Origin: Cyrtodaria siliqua
Lineage: Eukaryota > Mollusca > Bivalvia > Adapedonta > Hiatellidae
Direction: 5' to 3'
NCBI GenBank assembly: GCA_037043455.1
Contig: JAWPHD010007152.1
Coordinates: 62,001 to 126,000 of the forward strand
Length of the DNA: 64,000 bases
Position numbers and translations under genes: made by a program. Positions 1 through 9,836 of this stretch are shown here, piece by piece. Each line of letters begins with the position of its first letter. Within the stretch, counting starts at the first letter, position 1. A model generated the notes under the pieces. That model made no database searches, was not told the origin of the DNA, and saw only the letters and a program-made list of their open reading frames with translations.

Positions 1-231
1 CATATAGGCTTGTAAACACAGCTTACACGCACAATTTGATGTGAAATAGGACACATGTTAAGGGCTATTAGAGTTTGGGATCCATGGGAGCCCATGGTTT
101 ACAATAACCAAATTATGCAGTCCTTAAGATAATGTTATAAGAAAGGCCATGGCCAAATTTGGTTGTGCTAGCTTAAGAAATATAAGAGAAACGGATGTGT
201 TAACACAGCTTACACGCATACCTTGATGTAG

Positions 232-267
232 GACGCCGACGCCAACGCCAACGCCGACGCCGGCGCC
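232..267. repeat. GCCGAC/GCCAAC microsatellite
   Basis: Six-base GC-rich units (GCCGAC, GCCAAC, GCCGGC) in otherwise AT-rich DNA. The 160 bases upstream also repeat a short block ending CAGCTTACACGCA twice (around 21 and 202). Confidence 0.6.
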
Positions 268-404
268 ATTACATAAGCTCTCTTATTCTTCGAAAAGTCG
301 AGCTAAAATGTATATACGCGTATATACAATTTGAATACATGCACATATACATACACATACGCATTCACCTACGTACGCACCCACGTACGCACACACGCGT
401 GTAA

Positions 405-487
405 TTGTTGTTTGTTTCTGTACGTGTTTTTTGTTGACTGTGGTCCTTGAATGTTGCATTTCCTGTTCGACTTTTATATCCACTTTA
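405..487 (+). repeat. Penelope-like element 3' tail fragment
   Basis: Resembles the last ~75 bases of the tails at 9213-9283 and 44785-44848: GTTTCTG, GTTGACTGTGGTCCTTGAATG and CCTGTTCGA followed by TTTTATATC occur in the same order. No coding part is attached. Confidence 0.5.
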
Positions 488-1079
488 ACAACATAGAGAA
501 GTATGCAGTCCAATCAACGGAAACTATTTAAACAAACTACGCCAAACTTGAACTATCACTAAAGGTTACGAATACCCCCGCGTTGGAAATGTTTGAAGTG
601 AAAGCCACATGATGTTCATTATACGATAGTGGACTGGAAAACTCTAAGTCAAACAAAGGACCATACTTCTGTAGTAAAGTAGGCAATCAATAAGTATGAT
701 GTAGAGAGACATGATGTCATCAGTTGTTATGTATATAGAAAGTTTGGGAGCAATCCATTCGAAACTGTTTGAAAAAAGTAAGTTATAACATTGATTGCCC
801 ATGATTTCCTGTATCGCTTTACTGGGTAAATATGCAATAACAGTGGTTAATTCAATGTGAGTCGTAATGTTATGACCCTGTGGCTATGGCCCCTGGTGCT
901 GGAACGGACACCGCGGCAATCTGTTCATGTCCTGTTTGTGTATACATGGTTATAGTGTGTGGGGTGGGATCTCAAAGGTTTCCGAGTTTAGTTATAACTT
1001 AGAGGCTTAGACCAAAGGGGTGGGGACAGATGTTTACGCCCTGTAAGTGTATGTATAAATTATCACTCTCCTTTGTCCA
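488..1079. other. Unassigned sequence
   Basis: No protein-like frame, RNA gene or repeat was recognised. Confidence 0.5.
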
Positions 1080-1141
1080 TATCACGCCTGATATCATCCC
1101 GAGAATTCAAAGTATTTTTCGAGGATGATATTAGGTGTGAT
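1080..1141. repeat. Imperfect palindrome
   Basis: Arms of about 19 bases (ATCACGCCTGATATCATCC and GGATGATATTAGGTGTGAT) around a ~24-base loop. It could fold as a hairpin or be a MITE relic. Confidence 0.5.
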
Positions 1142-1176
1142 GTGTTAAAAGGAGTTTTAATTTAGTTATCATTAAA

Positions 1177-1557
1177 CTACAAACACACAAAAAAAATAAA
1201 ATATTTTGAAATATTTATAGATAAAAAGACTTGGTTCTGTAATTCTTCAGACTCCACCACCTCCATTTGTGATTTGACAATGTTTATACCCTCTTTATTT
1301 TTCTCCACATTTACTTTTGCATCTTCTCCTAAAAGATCTTGCAAACAGTTTTTTGATTTGTCACTCAAAACTGTGTCTGTCACACAAATCTGACTCATTT
1401 TGTCTAATTCAAGTCTTTCCTCTAGCCTTACCCTCAACGACAACGTATCACTCTCATCACTCGAGTAGTTTTCAAGATGCGAATGTGAAGGAACATTTGC
1501 ATGGCCACGGTGCAGTATTTTTAAATAAATTTGCAATCCGATAGGATTTAAATTCAA
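1177..1557 (-). CDS. Unrecognised open frame, possible exon or relic
   Basis: A 126-codon frame whose middle (about residues 30-105) is charged and lacks low-complexity bias, with alternating Glu/Asp, Lys and Ser, as real coding sequence often looks. No domain was recognised, there is no partner exon with a clear acceptor, and the last 20 residues are hydrophobic and A/T-driven. It might be a piece of an intracellular protein or of a transposon. A separate 104-codon minus-strand frame lies just upstream at 1631-1945 without recognisable content. Confidence 0.22.
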   Translation of the reverse strand: MNLNPIGLQIYLKILHRGHANVPSHSHLENYSSDESDTLSLRVRLEERLELDKMSQICVTDTVLSDKSKNCLQDLLGEDAKVNVEKNKEGINIVKSQMEVVESEELQNQVFLSINISKYFIFFVCL

Positions 1558-1957
1558 ACGATATTATTTTTTTATTGAACTCTTCATCCAATTCAATGTA
1601 TTTTGAACGACGTTAAAATTTTCTTCTTTCTTACTGATCGTTTTCGCATGAAACGATTTCTCGCTTGCAGAAAGAAATATTAAAAGATCGGACAGGGAAA
1701 GTAGCATTCAAGGAGTAGTCATTTATGGAATGTGTTCCTGGCGAAACTTCTCCTTCTTTACGGTACAAAGTACTACGAACCTCCGCTATTGCCATGGCAG
1801 AAAACAGACATCTAAAGTCTACACTGTAAAACAAATCTTCCGAACTGAAAGATCTGGCGAAGGGCGAGTGAAAATGCGTCCGACTTGTGACGCCGAAAAG
1901 AAGAACTGACAACACGTGGTGGCTTTCAGGAAGTGTGCTCTTCAAGGGGAATTAAAG

Positions 1958-3415
1958 CTCAGTTCCGGTTTAAGAGCGGGTTAATTACTAAGCCGAATGA
2001 GAATCCAGAACATATAATGTCAGGTAGGTTTACACTGCAAAACAATTACCAAATCTCTATTCAGTTGTTCATGTCAACTAATAATGTATATGTGCCGATT
2101 AAAAGTATAGGATTTACGGGTTCTTAAAATACCCGTGATTGAATATGAGTAAATTGACTAATGAGTTGGTTCCCTTAATTCAACGATCCAGTTTTTGGGT
2201 TTTGCCTGGTTGATTAAAGCCGTTTATATTTTGTCCATAGACTTACTTTGGGTTATCAAAATATGTAAGTTATAGAGTTGTATATACCTCCTTGTCGGTA
2301 GGTTTGGAAATGGGGGACATATGTTGTAAAATTTGGCTGTTGATGGCGGATAGCAACTTAATTATTCCTCACTTATTTGTCATCAAATACAGACCTGGCT
2401 CGGAGTTCGTATTTTATTATGCATTATACCATTTCACGTTTTAAATAGTACGCAATTCCACTGATCTATTCGACCTAATATCCAGGATCGCTGTCATAAA
2501 CCCTTCGGATCCGGATTCACGGATATAAGCAATAACTATTTACTGTACAGTTGATAAACGTCAGGAAAAAAAAGTGAACATTTTCAGTTGAAAGAAGATC
2601 AAATGGCAAGCTCCAGAAAAAAAACAAAATCAGTAGTCTGAAAATCAATGTATTTATTACTATAACAAACAGTTAATTCAACAGTATTTGATCCATTAAA
2701 CTTTCGTTTTTCGTGCTCATTAGGGCTTACAATTTTGAATATGCAATGTACAATAGCATGATAATTATTTTCTCGGCGTTTATGCGGAATCGATTCTTAT
2801 ATTTACGTTATTTTCTCGTCGCTATAGTGCGAGCAATAACGTGCCCTATAATGATATCATAGTGATACAAACAAATGCAAGGGGGACAACTACCGTCAGT
2901 GTTTTGTAACACAGTGGAATAAAAAGCCATTTTTATTGAGATTTTATTTTTATTGAGACATATCAGATGAGTGAGACGTAGCGGGCCTCTTTGAAAAACG
3001 AAGTTTATTTAAATTTAGACACTTTTATCAACTGAATGTAAGTGTATACTGTTAAAAATGAAACTCATCTTTTAATTATAAGTAAATATATTTACATGTA
3101 TAAAAAAAACCACTTCAGTACACCGTATTTGTTTTCAATAACAAACATGGTGTATGTATCGCTGGCCTTTTCAATCACTGGTAAATTAACAATAAATAAT
3201 TTAAACAAATAAACCTTCATAAATACTCACCATAAACACGTGATTTTTTTTCCTTAAGTATCAATCTTAAAACACTGCATTACGCAATTCACACATTTGC
3301 CATTTTCACAGAAAATAAGGCGACAAGCAAAATATTTAAGTAGTTTAAATAGTATATACAAGGTTACATGTATCTTTAAATTACATGAGAAAATTCAATC
3401 TACGTATCATAATGA
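1958..3415. other. Unassigned AT-rich sequence
   Basis: Only short open frames with A/T-driven composition. No repeat or domain was recognised. Confidence 0.5.
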
Positions 3416-3419
3416 TAGC

Positions 3420-3690
3420 CATTCCGTGATCTTAATTCCATTAAGCTGTGGGAAAGCTTATATTAGCAAGAGTTTATGATGGATATTTTGACAATAAAAC
3501 GCGTTTAAAAAAGTGTTTTACTGAAAAAATGTGATAACATGTTTTAAGATTACCACTAAATGTTTTAATTTTACAATATGTAAATGTTTTAAGCCGAAAT
3601 TAAGTTTTATTTCATACCCCAGCCAAACCCGTTTTCGCTTCTTGGAGAAGGGGTTGAATGGGGTGTGAACGTTTATACTCGGACCACGTA
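3420..3690 (+). repeat. Dispersed repeat, inverted copy at 18405-18672
   Basis: Shares GGGAAAGCT, ATATTAGCA, GCCGAAATTAAG and CGCTTCTTGGAGAAGGGGTT with the minus strand of 18405-18672, in the same order over about 260 bases. It leads directly into the LINE 3' coding remnant that follows, so it may be part of the same element. Confidence 0.6.
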
Positions 3691-3875
3691 AGGGTAAGAG
3701 GAAACAGTCTCAAACTCTTTAAAAAGTGCGCAAGAACCGAACATAGGAAAATTTCCTTTAGCATCAGGGTAGTAGACTGGAACTCTCTACCAGATACAGT
3801 CGTCCAAGCACCGAGTGTAAAAATGCCTTTAAGAGCACACTCCACAAACGTTGGCAACATTATCTGCGCAGTAGA
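3660..3875 (+). pseudogene. LINE ORF2 C-terminal remnant
   Basis: The frame starting at 3658 reads SLKLFKKCARTEHRKISFSI and then VVDWNSLPDTVV. This is the conserved tail found after the reverse transcriptase of many CR1/Jockey-type non-LTR retrotransposons (general form SLKL-K-R-...-FF-RVVNDWN-LP). One residue appears missing before DWN. No polymerase domain is present. Clade placement is from memory of the motif and is tentative. Confidence 0.55.
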
Positions 3876-3984
3876 CAGGCTCATATCATAATTTTACTTC
3901 AAAGTTAAACTCATGCGGATATACGCGGTAACATTGCAGTTGGACGTATAAGAAAACAGTTTTACCATGCATATATGCACTATT

Positions 3985-4358
3985 TTGCCTAATAAAGGGG
4001 TGCCCTAAAAACTTTTGCTTTATTAGGCACTGACCAATGAAGCAAATCAATGCGGAATCCCTCGGCGTTTATTGTACGTAACGATATCTGACGTCATTGC
4101 ACATAACGTTGCCTGATGTCATAAAACAAACAAAAAACAACAACATGACGGCGTCCTCGATAAGCGAAACATTCTGAGAAATAGATAATAATAATAATTC
4201 ATACAAAACATGTGGATACTCTATATGATAAATAGAATATTGTGTCTGTGCCTTTTACTGTCAAGTGTATTAGGTTTGGCATGAATCATTCTTCGTTTTC
4301 TACTGTAAGCCTCGCCAAATAAACCTGATAATAAAAGGCACTGACATAATATTCTCTA
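3985..4358. repeat. Two imperfect palindromes
   Basis: The first (about 3988-4029) has arms GCCTAATAAAG and CTTTATTAGGC. The second (about 4224-4358) has arms near 45 bases sharing GAATATT, GTGCCTTTTA and AGGTTT. A TGACGTCA-type CRE match lies between them near 4089. They are probably MITE relics. Confidence 0.5.
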
Positions 4359-4359
4359 T

Positions 4360-5010
4360 ATTATCCCAATGAAATACTTCTAGTATGCCTGTACATACGT
4401 AATGTACATTTGACGAGAAAGTGTTTGTAAATCTATATGATTATTATTATGTAACGTCAATTTAATTAACATTTTATACAAGAACTTATATAGAAATATA
4501 GCACATAAACCTATATATACAACTTCATTCCTAATTGAAAAGCTTTTTAAAACATACATACAGTGAGCCACATAGGATTGTCGTGATAACAAATGAAGTC
4601 ACTGTTAATACACGATGTAATACTCAGTTAGACATTTTTATAAAAACTATTTTTAAAGAGCATAGTTCTTCTTTAATGCATACATATTTACAAGCTCCGT
4701 GTATTAACAAGAAACGTCAATATTCGCCCATATTGTCGCGTTCGTATTGACAAGTTGTGAAATCATGGTACTGGAATTACTATGTTCTATTATACTCTAT
4801 TGGTGCAATTTGCAGTAAAGTTACAGGAAGTTTGTCATGTGGTGTAAACATTTAAGTATTTGTGTTTCATTGTGAAAAATGTCAACGATGTTACGACAGC
4901 ATGTTTTTTTTCCTTCAAATAAATGTTTTGATGAAAACTAAATATTACATGTAAAACTTATTGTTTTGTTCTTATTATTCGTTTTTAAATTAAACATACG
5001 TATGCACTAA
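4360..5010. other. Unassigned AT-rich sequence
   Basis: Nothing recognised beyond short A/T-rich frames. Confidence 0.45.
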
Positions 5011-5011
5011 A

Positions 5012-5113
5012 AAGGTTATTAGATATGTATTAGGATATATGAACTAGTTCTTCCACGTACACATATTGCGAGGAAGAACTCGTGCATATATCCCAATACA
5101 AATCTAATAACCT
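5012..5113. repeat. Imperfect palindrome, ~102 bp
   Basis: Arms AGGTTATTAGATATGTATTA (5' arm) and the complement at the 3' end, continuing to a GTTCTTCC / GGAAGAAC core. No clear target duplication was seen. Confidence 0.55.
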
Positions 5114-5214
5114 ATAATTAAACCACAATAATTGAAATTTGAAATATTTATTATCACCAAGACCTCGGTCTGAGGGTGTCTCGCCCACCGCGGCAAACGG
5201 CATATGAAATATTT

Positions 5215-6013
5215 TATTAAATTTGTGCTTAAATTATGTCCACCAAAGACAACACTTCATATGACCAAGTATCAAACAAATAAAAGCGAAGTAATCATAA
5301 GAACTTATGTTACTGAGGTTAAGTTGCTTAACCAGGGTGTAGTTTTGGGAAAATGATGCAAAATATGACCTTGACCTTAGTATTTTTTGTCGTTCAGCGA
5401 TGTCCACCAATGCCAACAATACATATCACCAAGTATCAAAGACATAAAGTGAGGCAATCACATAATTTAAACTGAAGTTAAGTTAACTAACCAAGATTAC
5501 GTTTGGTAAAAATAACGTAAAACATGACCTTGACCTTGGTAATTTTTGTCGTTTAGTGATGTCCATCGATGCCAACAACACATATGACCAAGTATCAAAC
5601 AAAGAAATTAAAGTTATCAGAAAAAGTTAACTGATGTTAACTTACCTAACCAAACAGATGTTTAGGGTAAATAACACAAAACATGACCTTGACCTTGATA
5701 TTTTTTGGTGTTCAACGATGTCCATCAATGCCAACAATACATATGACCAAGTATCAAAGGCATAAAGTGAGGCAATCACATAAAGCTAACGGAGATTAAG
5801 TTACCTCACCAAGGAAAATAAGCAAAATATGACCTTGACCTTGGTAGTTTTTTTCGTTCAGTGATGTACACCAATGCCAACAATATATATGACCAAGTAT
5901 CAAATAAAGAAAATGAGACAATCACATACAGTTAACAGAGGTTAAGTTATCTAACCAAAGTTACCTTACCAATGTTCAGTTTTGGGAAAATAACGCAAAA
6001 TATGACCTTGACC
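5215..6013 (+). repeat. Tandem array, ~155-bp unit, about five copies
   Basis: Each copy carries ATGACCTTGACCTT, then a GATGT(C/A)CA(C/T)CAATGCCAACAA block, then CATATGACCAAGTATCAAA and a TTAAGTTA(C/A)CTAACCAA segment. The copies are diverged. The array is interrupted on its right by the CA-tailed SINE-like insert at 6029-6122. Confidence 0.75.
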
Positions 6014-6028
6014 TTAGTAATTTTGGCA

Positions 6029-6122
6029 TGTGTGTGTGTGTGTGTAATTCTAAGGTTTATAGTCCGTCCGCCAACGAACACGTCAGGGTATACCTGACGC
6101 GATGGGCACAATAGAGTCTGGA
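6029..6122 (-). mobile_element. Short CA-tailed SINE-like element, copy 1
   Basis: Read on the minus strand it starts AAGTCCAGACTCTATTG, carries a short palindrome (GTCAGGTATACCCTGAC), then GGACTATAAACCTTAG and a (CA)n tail. It is flanked by CTTAGTAATTTTGGCA (6013-6028) and CTTAGTAATTGTGGCA (6123-6138), a 16-base target duplication with one mismatch, so it moved by retrotransposition. It lies within the ~155-bp array. No pol III A/B boxes are obvious. Confidence 0.65.
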
Positions 6123-6139
6123 CTTAGTAATTGTGGCAT

Positions 6140-7560
6140 TACGTGATGTTTCTTGACCCAACAAAGCATCTGACAAAGTTTCAGATAAATTCGAGAAGGG
6201 TTGTTGAGATATAATTGACTTAAAATGTGAAAAGTGACTACTATGTCTCGCTACCCATTATCGCGGGCGAGACAAAATATAAACATGATTTTATACATAT
6301 ATAGTTCATTATAGAAAGCAGTCAAATTACTAGATGATTCATATAGTTCATAATTCGTAATAGAGCATATATGGTAACACCTGGAATGTCCTCGTGGTCG
6401 GTTATAGGCATATACGTGTTATTATATGTGTAACTCTTTGATATGTATAGAATATGGTAAACTGTCCTACAGCTGTGTAATCTCTCGTCACGCTCACGCT
6501 GCATTTAATCCACATTCTTACAGTTCTATGCTAGTCATGTGGTGTGTTTCTTTCAATTTGTTATTTGCCTCGTTAGTTGTACCGTTCGTTTCTTTTTTTA
6601 TATTGAAGTAACTCTTTGGCACCATAATCACATCGTCGCCAGCCACTGAAATAAGCAAAGGACATGTTAATATCCATGTATATCTGCATTTCTATTGCCC
6701 TTAAACTAAGCAAATGAGAAGATTTTAATATCCAGTTGTATATTTACGTGTATCACATAACATGCGGTGTGGGAGTGTAATAACACCATTCAATTTATTC
6801 GATATTCCACTAGTGGTATACGGCCGTGGTGTGACTTTTGTCGATAATGGCACACCTAGTGCCTTAATGGCCCGAGGGCTTTATCATTTTGCCAACTCGT
6901 CTTATAAATACAATATTGATGAGTACTTATATAAGATCCTCTATTATATTGCCCTTAAATGCACCACCGTAACGTGTTGCACTTCAGTTCCCATTGAAAC
7001 TCATTTACGTTTGAGGCGGATCTTAAACAGTCAAGGTGCAATGACTTGGTCTGGTGGACTTGTTTTGTTTGCATGACATTCTCGTAAGTTGTTATAAAAA
7101 AAAACGTGAAATGTTGGCAACGTCGTACCAATCTCTACCTAGAGTCATTACATTGCCTCTGTCAACTTCAAAGAAGGTATGGCGAACGGTAAGAGGGCGA
7201 AGGTCAGGTGAGTATTCAAAAATGTTATGACGATGTTCATAATAAATCCTTTTGCAAAGATAAAATATAGACCTATATTCAATATTTTCAAATTATTGTT
7301 CTATGAGTTAATTTGTTTTAGTAATGTTCTGCTATCGAACTTCGGTTTGAAATGGTTATCCATTGAGAAGACCTAAGTACGTATTATTTTGATAGTAAAT
7401 TAGTCCCGATTAAAACTAAGTTGTTTTCATGCATTATTTCAAATCTTGCAACATCTAATTTGCAGACATTCTGAAAATTATATTTACACAAAAAATACAT
7501 ATATTTCAGGTTTTTATTAACGTTAATATATAATTTATGATAATGATGCCACGAAAAGCT
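6140..7560. other. Unassigned sequence
   Basis: The first ~100 bases continue array-like flanking DNA. A 104-codon plus-strand frame at 6762-7076 shows no recognisable domain and no splice or codon signal that I can support. Nothing else was recognised. Confidence 0.45.
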
Positions 7561-7566
7561 TTAAAA

Positions 7567-9283
7567 TAAAAGCTAGACATATAGCAGAACTTAAGTTGAT
7601 GAAACACTTACAGACACCATATTCACTCAGCCTTAATGACATTATTCATCGACAAGGAAATATTTCAAAAGATCCTAATATTGACATTGTTTCTATATTT
7701 TCTATTCGAAAGCGTAACCATGTCCCATGGTCGTAGACGTAATGGTAACATCAAACGTAAATCGCGTGTAATTATTTCAGTCGCTGATCTACATACTATT
7801 TTTAAACAGTCTGGAAAGCACTCTATGCTTTCACGACTTACCTCTCTGTCCATTTCTTCACTAAAGCTGATGGACGAGAAAGCAGACAAAATATTCATTC
7901 TTACAGATCCCTTGTATAACACTGCTTCCATAATTCAAAGCTACACACAACATGTTCTCCGACCCCATATTGACAAGGAGTCTAAAAATACTATATCTTA
8001 ATAAAGGTATTGATTTCACTGACATGCCTAGTATTTTTCGAGATAATCATGTAGTTGATTATATCCCTAAATATTTAAAAAAACAGAAAGTCCTGTAATT
8101 TCTTATATTAGCACTTAAGACTTCTAAACACTATATACAACCATACCACATCACCTTATCAAAGACAAGCTTATTGCTCTTATTTAAAAAACATTCGCTA
8201 GGGAAAATACTACATGTTTGGCCTGTAATAATATTAATGCGTTTTTTACTAACGGCAGTTTAGACAATTACACTATGTGGACTTTCCAAGAAGTTTGTGA
8301 CGCACTCATCTTCCTATTAAATAATATTTTCCTCAGGTATGGAACAACGTTTTCAAAGTGTTGGTATCCGTGTGGATACGAACTGTGCACCCCTTGTCGC
8401 TGATTTGTTTTTATATTGTTATGAAGCTACTCCGTCAGTGTTACAGTTACCATAAACTTCGTAAAACATTCGCAAAATTTTATTATCGTAACCCTGATCT
8501 TTTTTCCAAATATAAAAGTAATTTAAGAACTCTTCAAGGACAAGGACTATCACAACCTGACTTATGTGGTGAAATGATTTACAAACTTCGTAAGATCCTT
8601 GTTCACGATCACTTTCATACTATCTTTGTTAAACTTGTTAAAAGGTTTATCAAAAAAGGTTATGACCCTATCATTTGGCAACGCACTGCATGCTTGGTGG
8701 TGGACCCATTTACAGTTCGCCACGATGCTTTCCTCTTTAATGGTGTGATGACCGGACAGGCTGTGGACCCTATAGGACGGTGGCCCAAAATGACGGTGAC
8801 ATTTGATGTTTGTCTGCAGTCTTGTCTTGTCGTGCCCTCAATGGTTTATTCTCTTGTTGCTCTGGCTTCTACGAAGTCATTGAGTACCTTCTTTGTGGCT
8901 TTCTAGGCTATTGTTTTTTTGTATTTATATATACATGAGCATCTTTGTGTTTTACTTATATTGCCTGTTAATGCTTCCTTTTTGGTTAGAGAATAGTTCA
9001 TGGCGGGGATTTCTTTATTTACACTGTCCCGTTTTATTGGGTTGACAGTAGTGTAAGTGTGAGGTTTGGTGCACCCTAGAACCTGGTCTAAACCCCAGCG
9101 GCCTTTTTCTGCCGCTGACCGTTCCAAGGCGGTAGCCCTACTGTCAACCCTTTTGTGTTTGTGATGTCTTATTTGGCCTTTTATTCATCTTTAAATAATT
9201 TTATGTTCTTTGTTTCTCTGTGTGTTTGTGGTTGACGTCCTTGAATGCTACTTTTCCTGTTCGATTTGTATATCTATATTTAC
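7567..9283 (+). mobile_element. Decayed Penelope-like retroelement
   Basis: Remnant of a reverse-transcriptase element. 7567-8100 encodes the N-terminal region broken by frameshifts (RRNGNIKRKSRV, then HSMLSRLTSLSISSLKLMDE). 8190-8420 encodes an RT segment ending in TNCAPLVADLFLYCYEA, a conserved block of this RT family. 8440-8800 encodes the C-terminal region (YHKLRKTFAKFYYRNPDLFS ... RTACLVVDPFTVR). Central RT parts, including the YLDD-type catalytic motif, are deleted. A non-coding tail runs from 8906 to about 9283 and recurs at 44470-44848 and, inverted, at 60351-60537. Assignment to Penelope-like elements rests on the PADKAA block in the copy at 59758. Confidence 0.75.
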
Positions 9284-9713
9284 CAAAATCATGTAATTTA
9301 GCAGTTTGCAGAGGTTTATGTGAATAAAAGGACGTTCAACGATAACTCTGCGTGGAGATTGAACGTCGTACATGTTCACGATGTTCTTTAAAAACAAATA
9401 AATATTATATCATTTTTTTTTGCATATTACTTTGTTGGTGGAGGCGAGGGAGATTTCTTTTGTTGTTGTAAATCGATGCCTACCTTTTTTGCATTTAATA
9501 TTTATACTGGAAATACAACCTGATTAACTTAATGTTTGTTCTCACTTGGTAATACTCAGTCTGGTTGTCAATGAATTGTTCCTTCCAGACAGAATATTGT
9601 TAACAGCGTCTTACATTCAATATGATTACATTTCGTCAACACGTAGACGCATATCCATTGACCTGTAAGGTATTATTTTCAGAACACTGGCATTCGTTTT
9701 CCAAGCTTATAGC
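9284..9713 (-). other. Probable 3' untranslated region of the aquaporin and flank
   Basis: Lies between the aquaporin stop and the Penelope-like tail. It has no open frame of note and contains the ATTAAA candidate at 9494-9499. Confidence 0.4.
9494..9499 (-). terminator. Candidate poly(A) signal ATTAAA
   Basis: On the minus strand an ATTAAA lies about 215 bases past the aquaporin stop. No AATAAA was found between the stop and the Penelope-like tail that ends near 9283. It is a weak, position-based call. Confidence 0.3.
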
Positions 9714-9836
9714 TCATAACTTACTCATTTGCTTGGTTGCGTCGGAGTACGACATAGCACCCCTGTACGGATCGAAAATCAACTTGTAGAGTAATGCCGC
9801 TATCACTCCCCCAATAATGGGTCCTACCCAGAATAC
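9714..9836 (-). CDS. aqp: Aquaporin exon 5 (TM6 and short C-terminus)
   Basis: Acceptor TTTTTGTATTGAAG. Encodes residues 228-267: [17 protein letters not shown] (TM6 with Phe229-Trp230) and a short tail ending TKQMSKL before a TGA at 9716-9714. A strong donor-like GTAAGT lies at 9724-9719, just inside the tail. The gene could therefore also splice at 9725 to an exon at lower coordinates with a different C-terminus. I saw no convincing downstream exon, so the stop is preferred. Confidence 0.87.
   Translation of the reverse strand, partial: VFWVGPIIGGVIAALLYKLIFDPYRGAMSYSDATKQMSKL

Noticed and set aside
6762..7076. 104-codon plus-strand frame as a gene
   Set aside because: No domain, no splice partner and no composition signal to support coding.
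7665..7931. 88-codon minus-strand frame
   Set aside because: Antisense shadow of the Penelope-like coding remnant on the plus strand.
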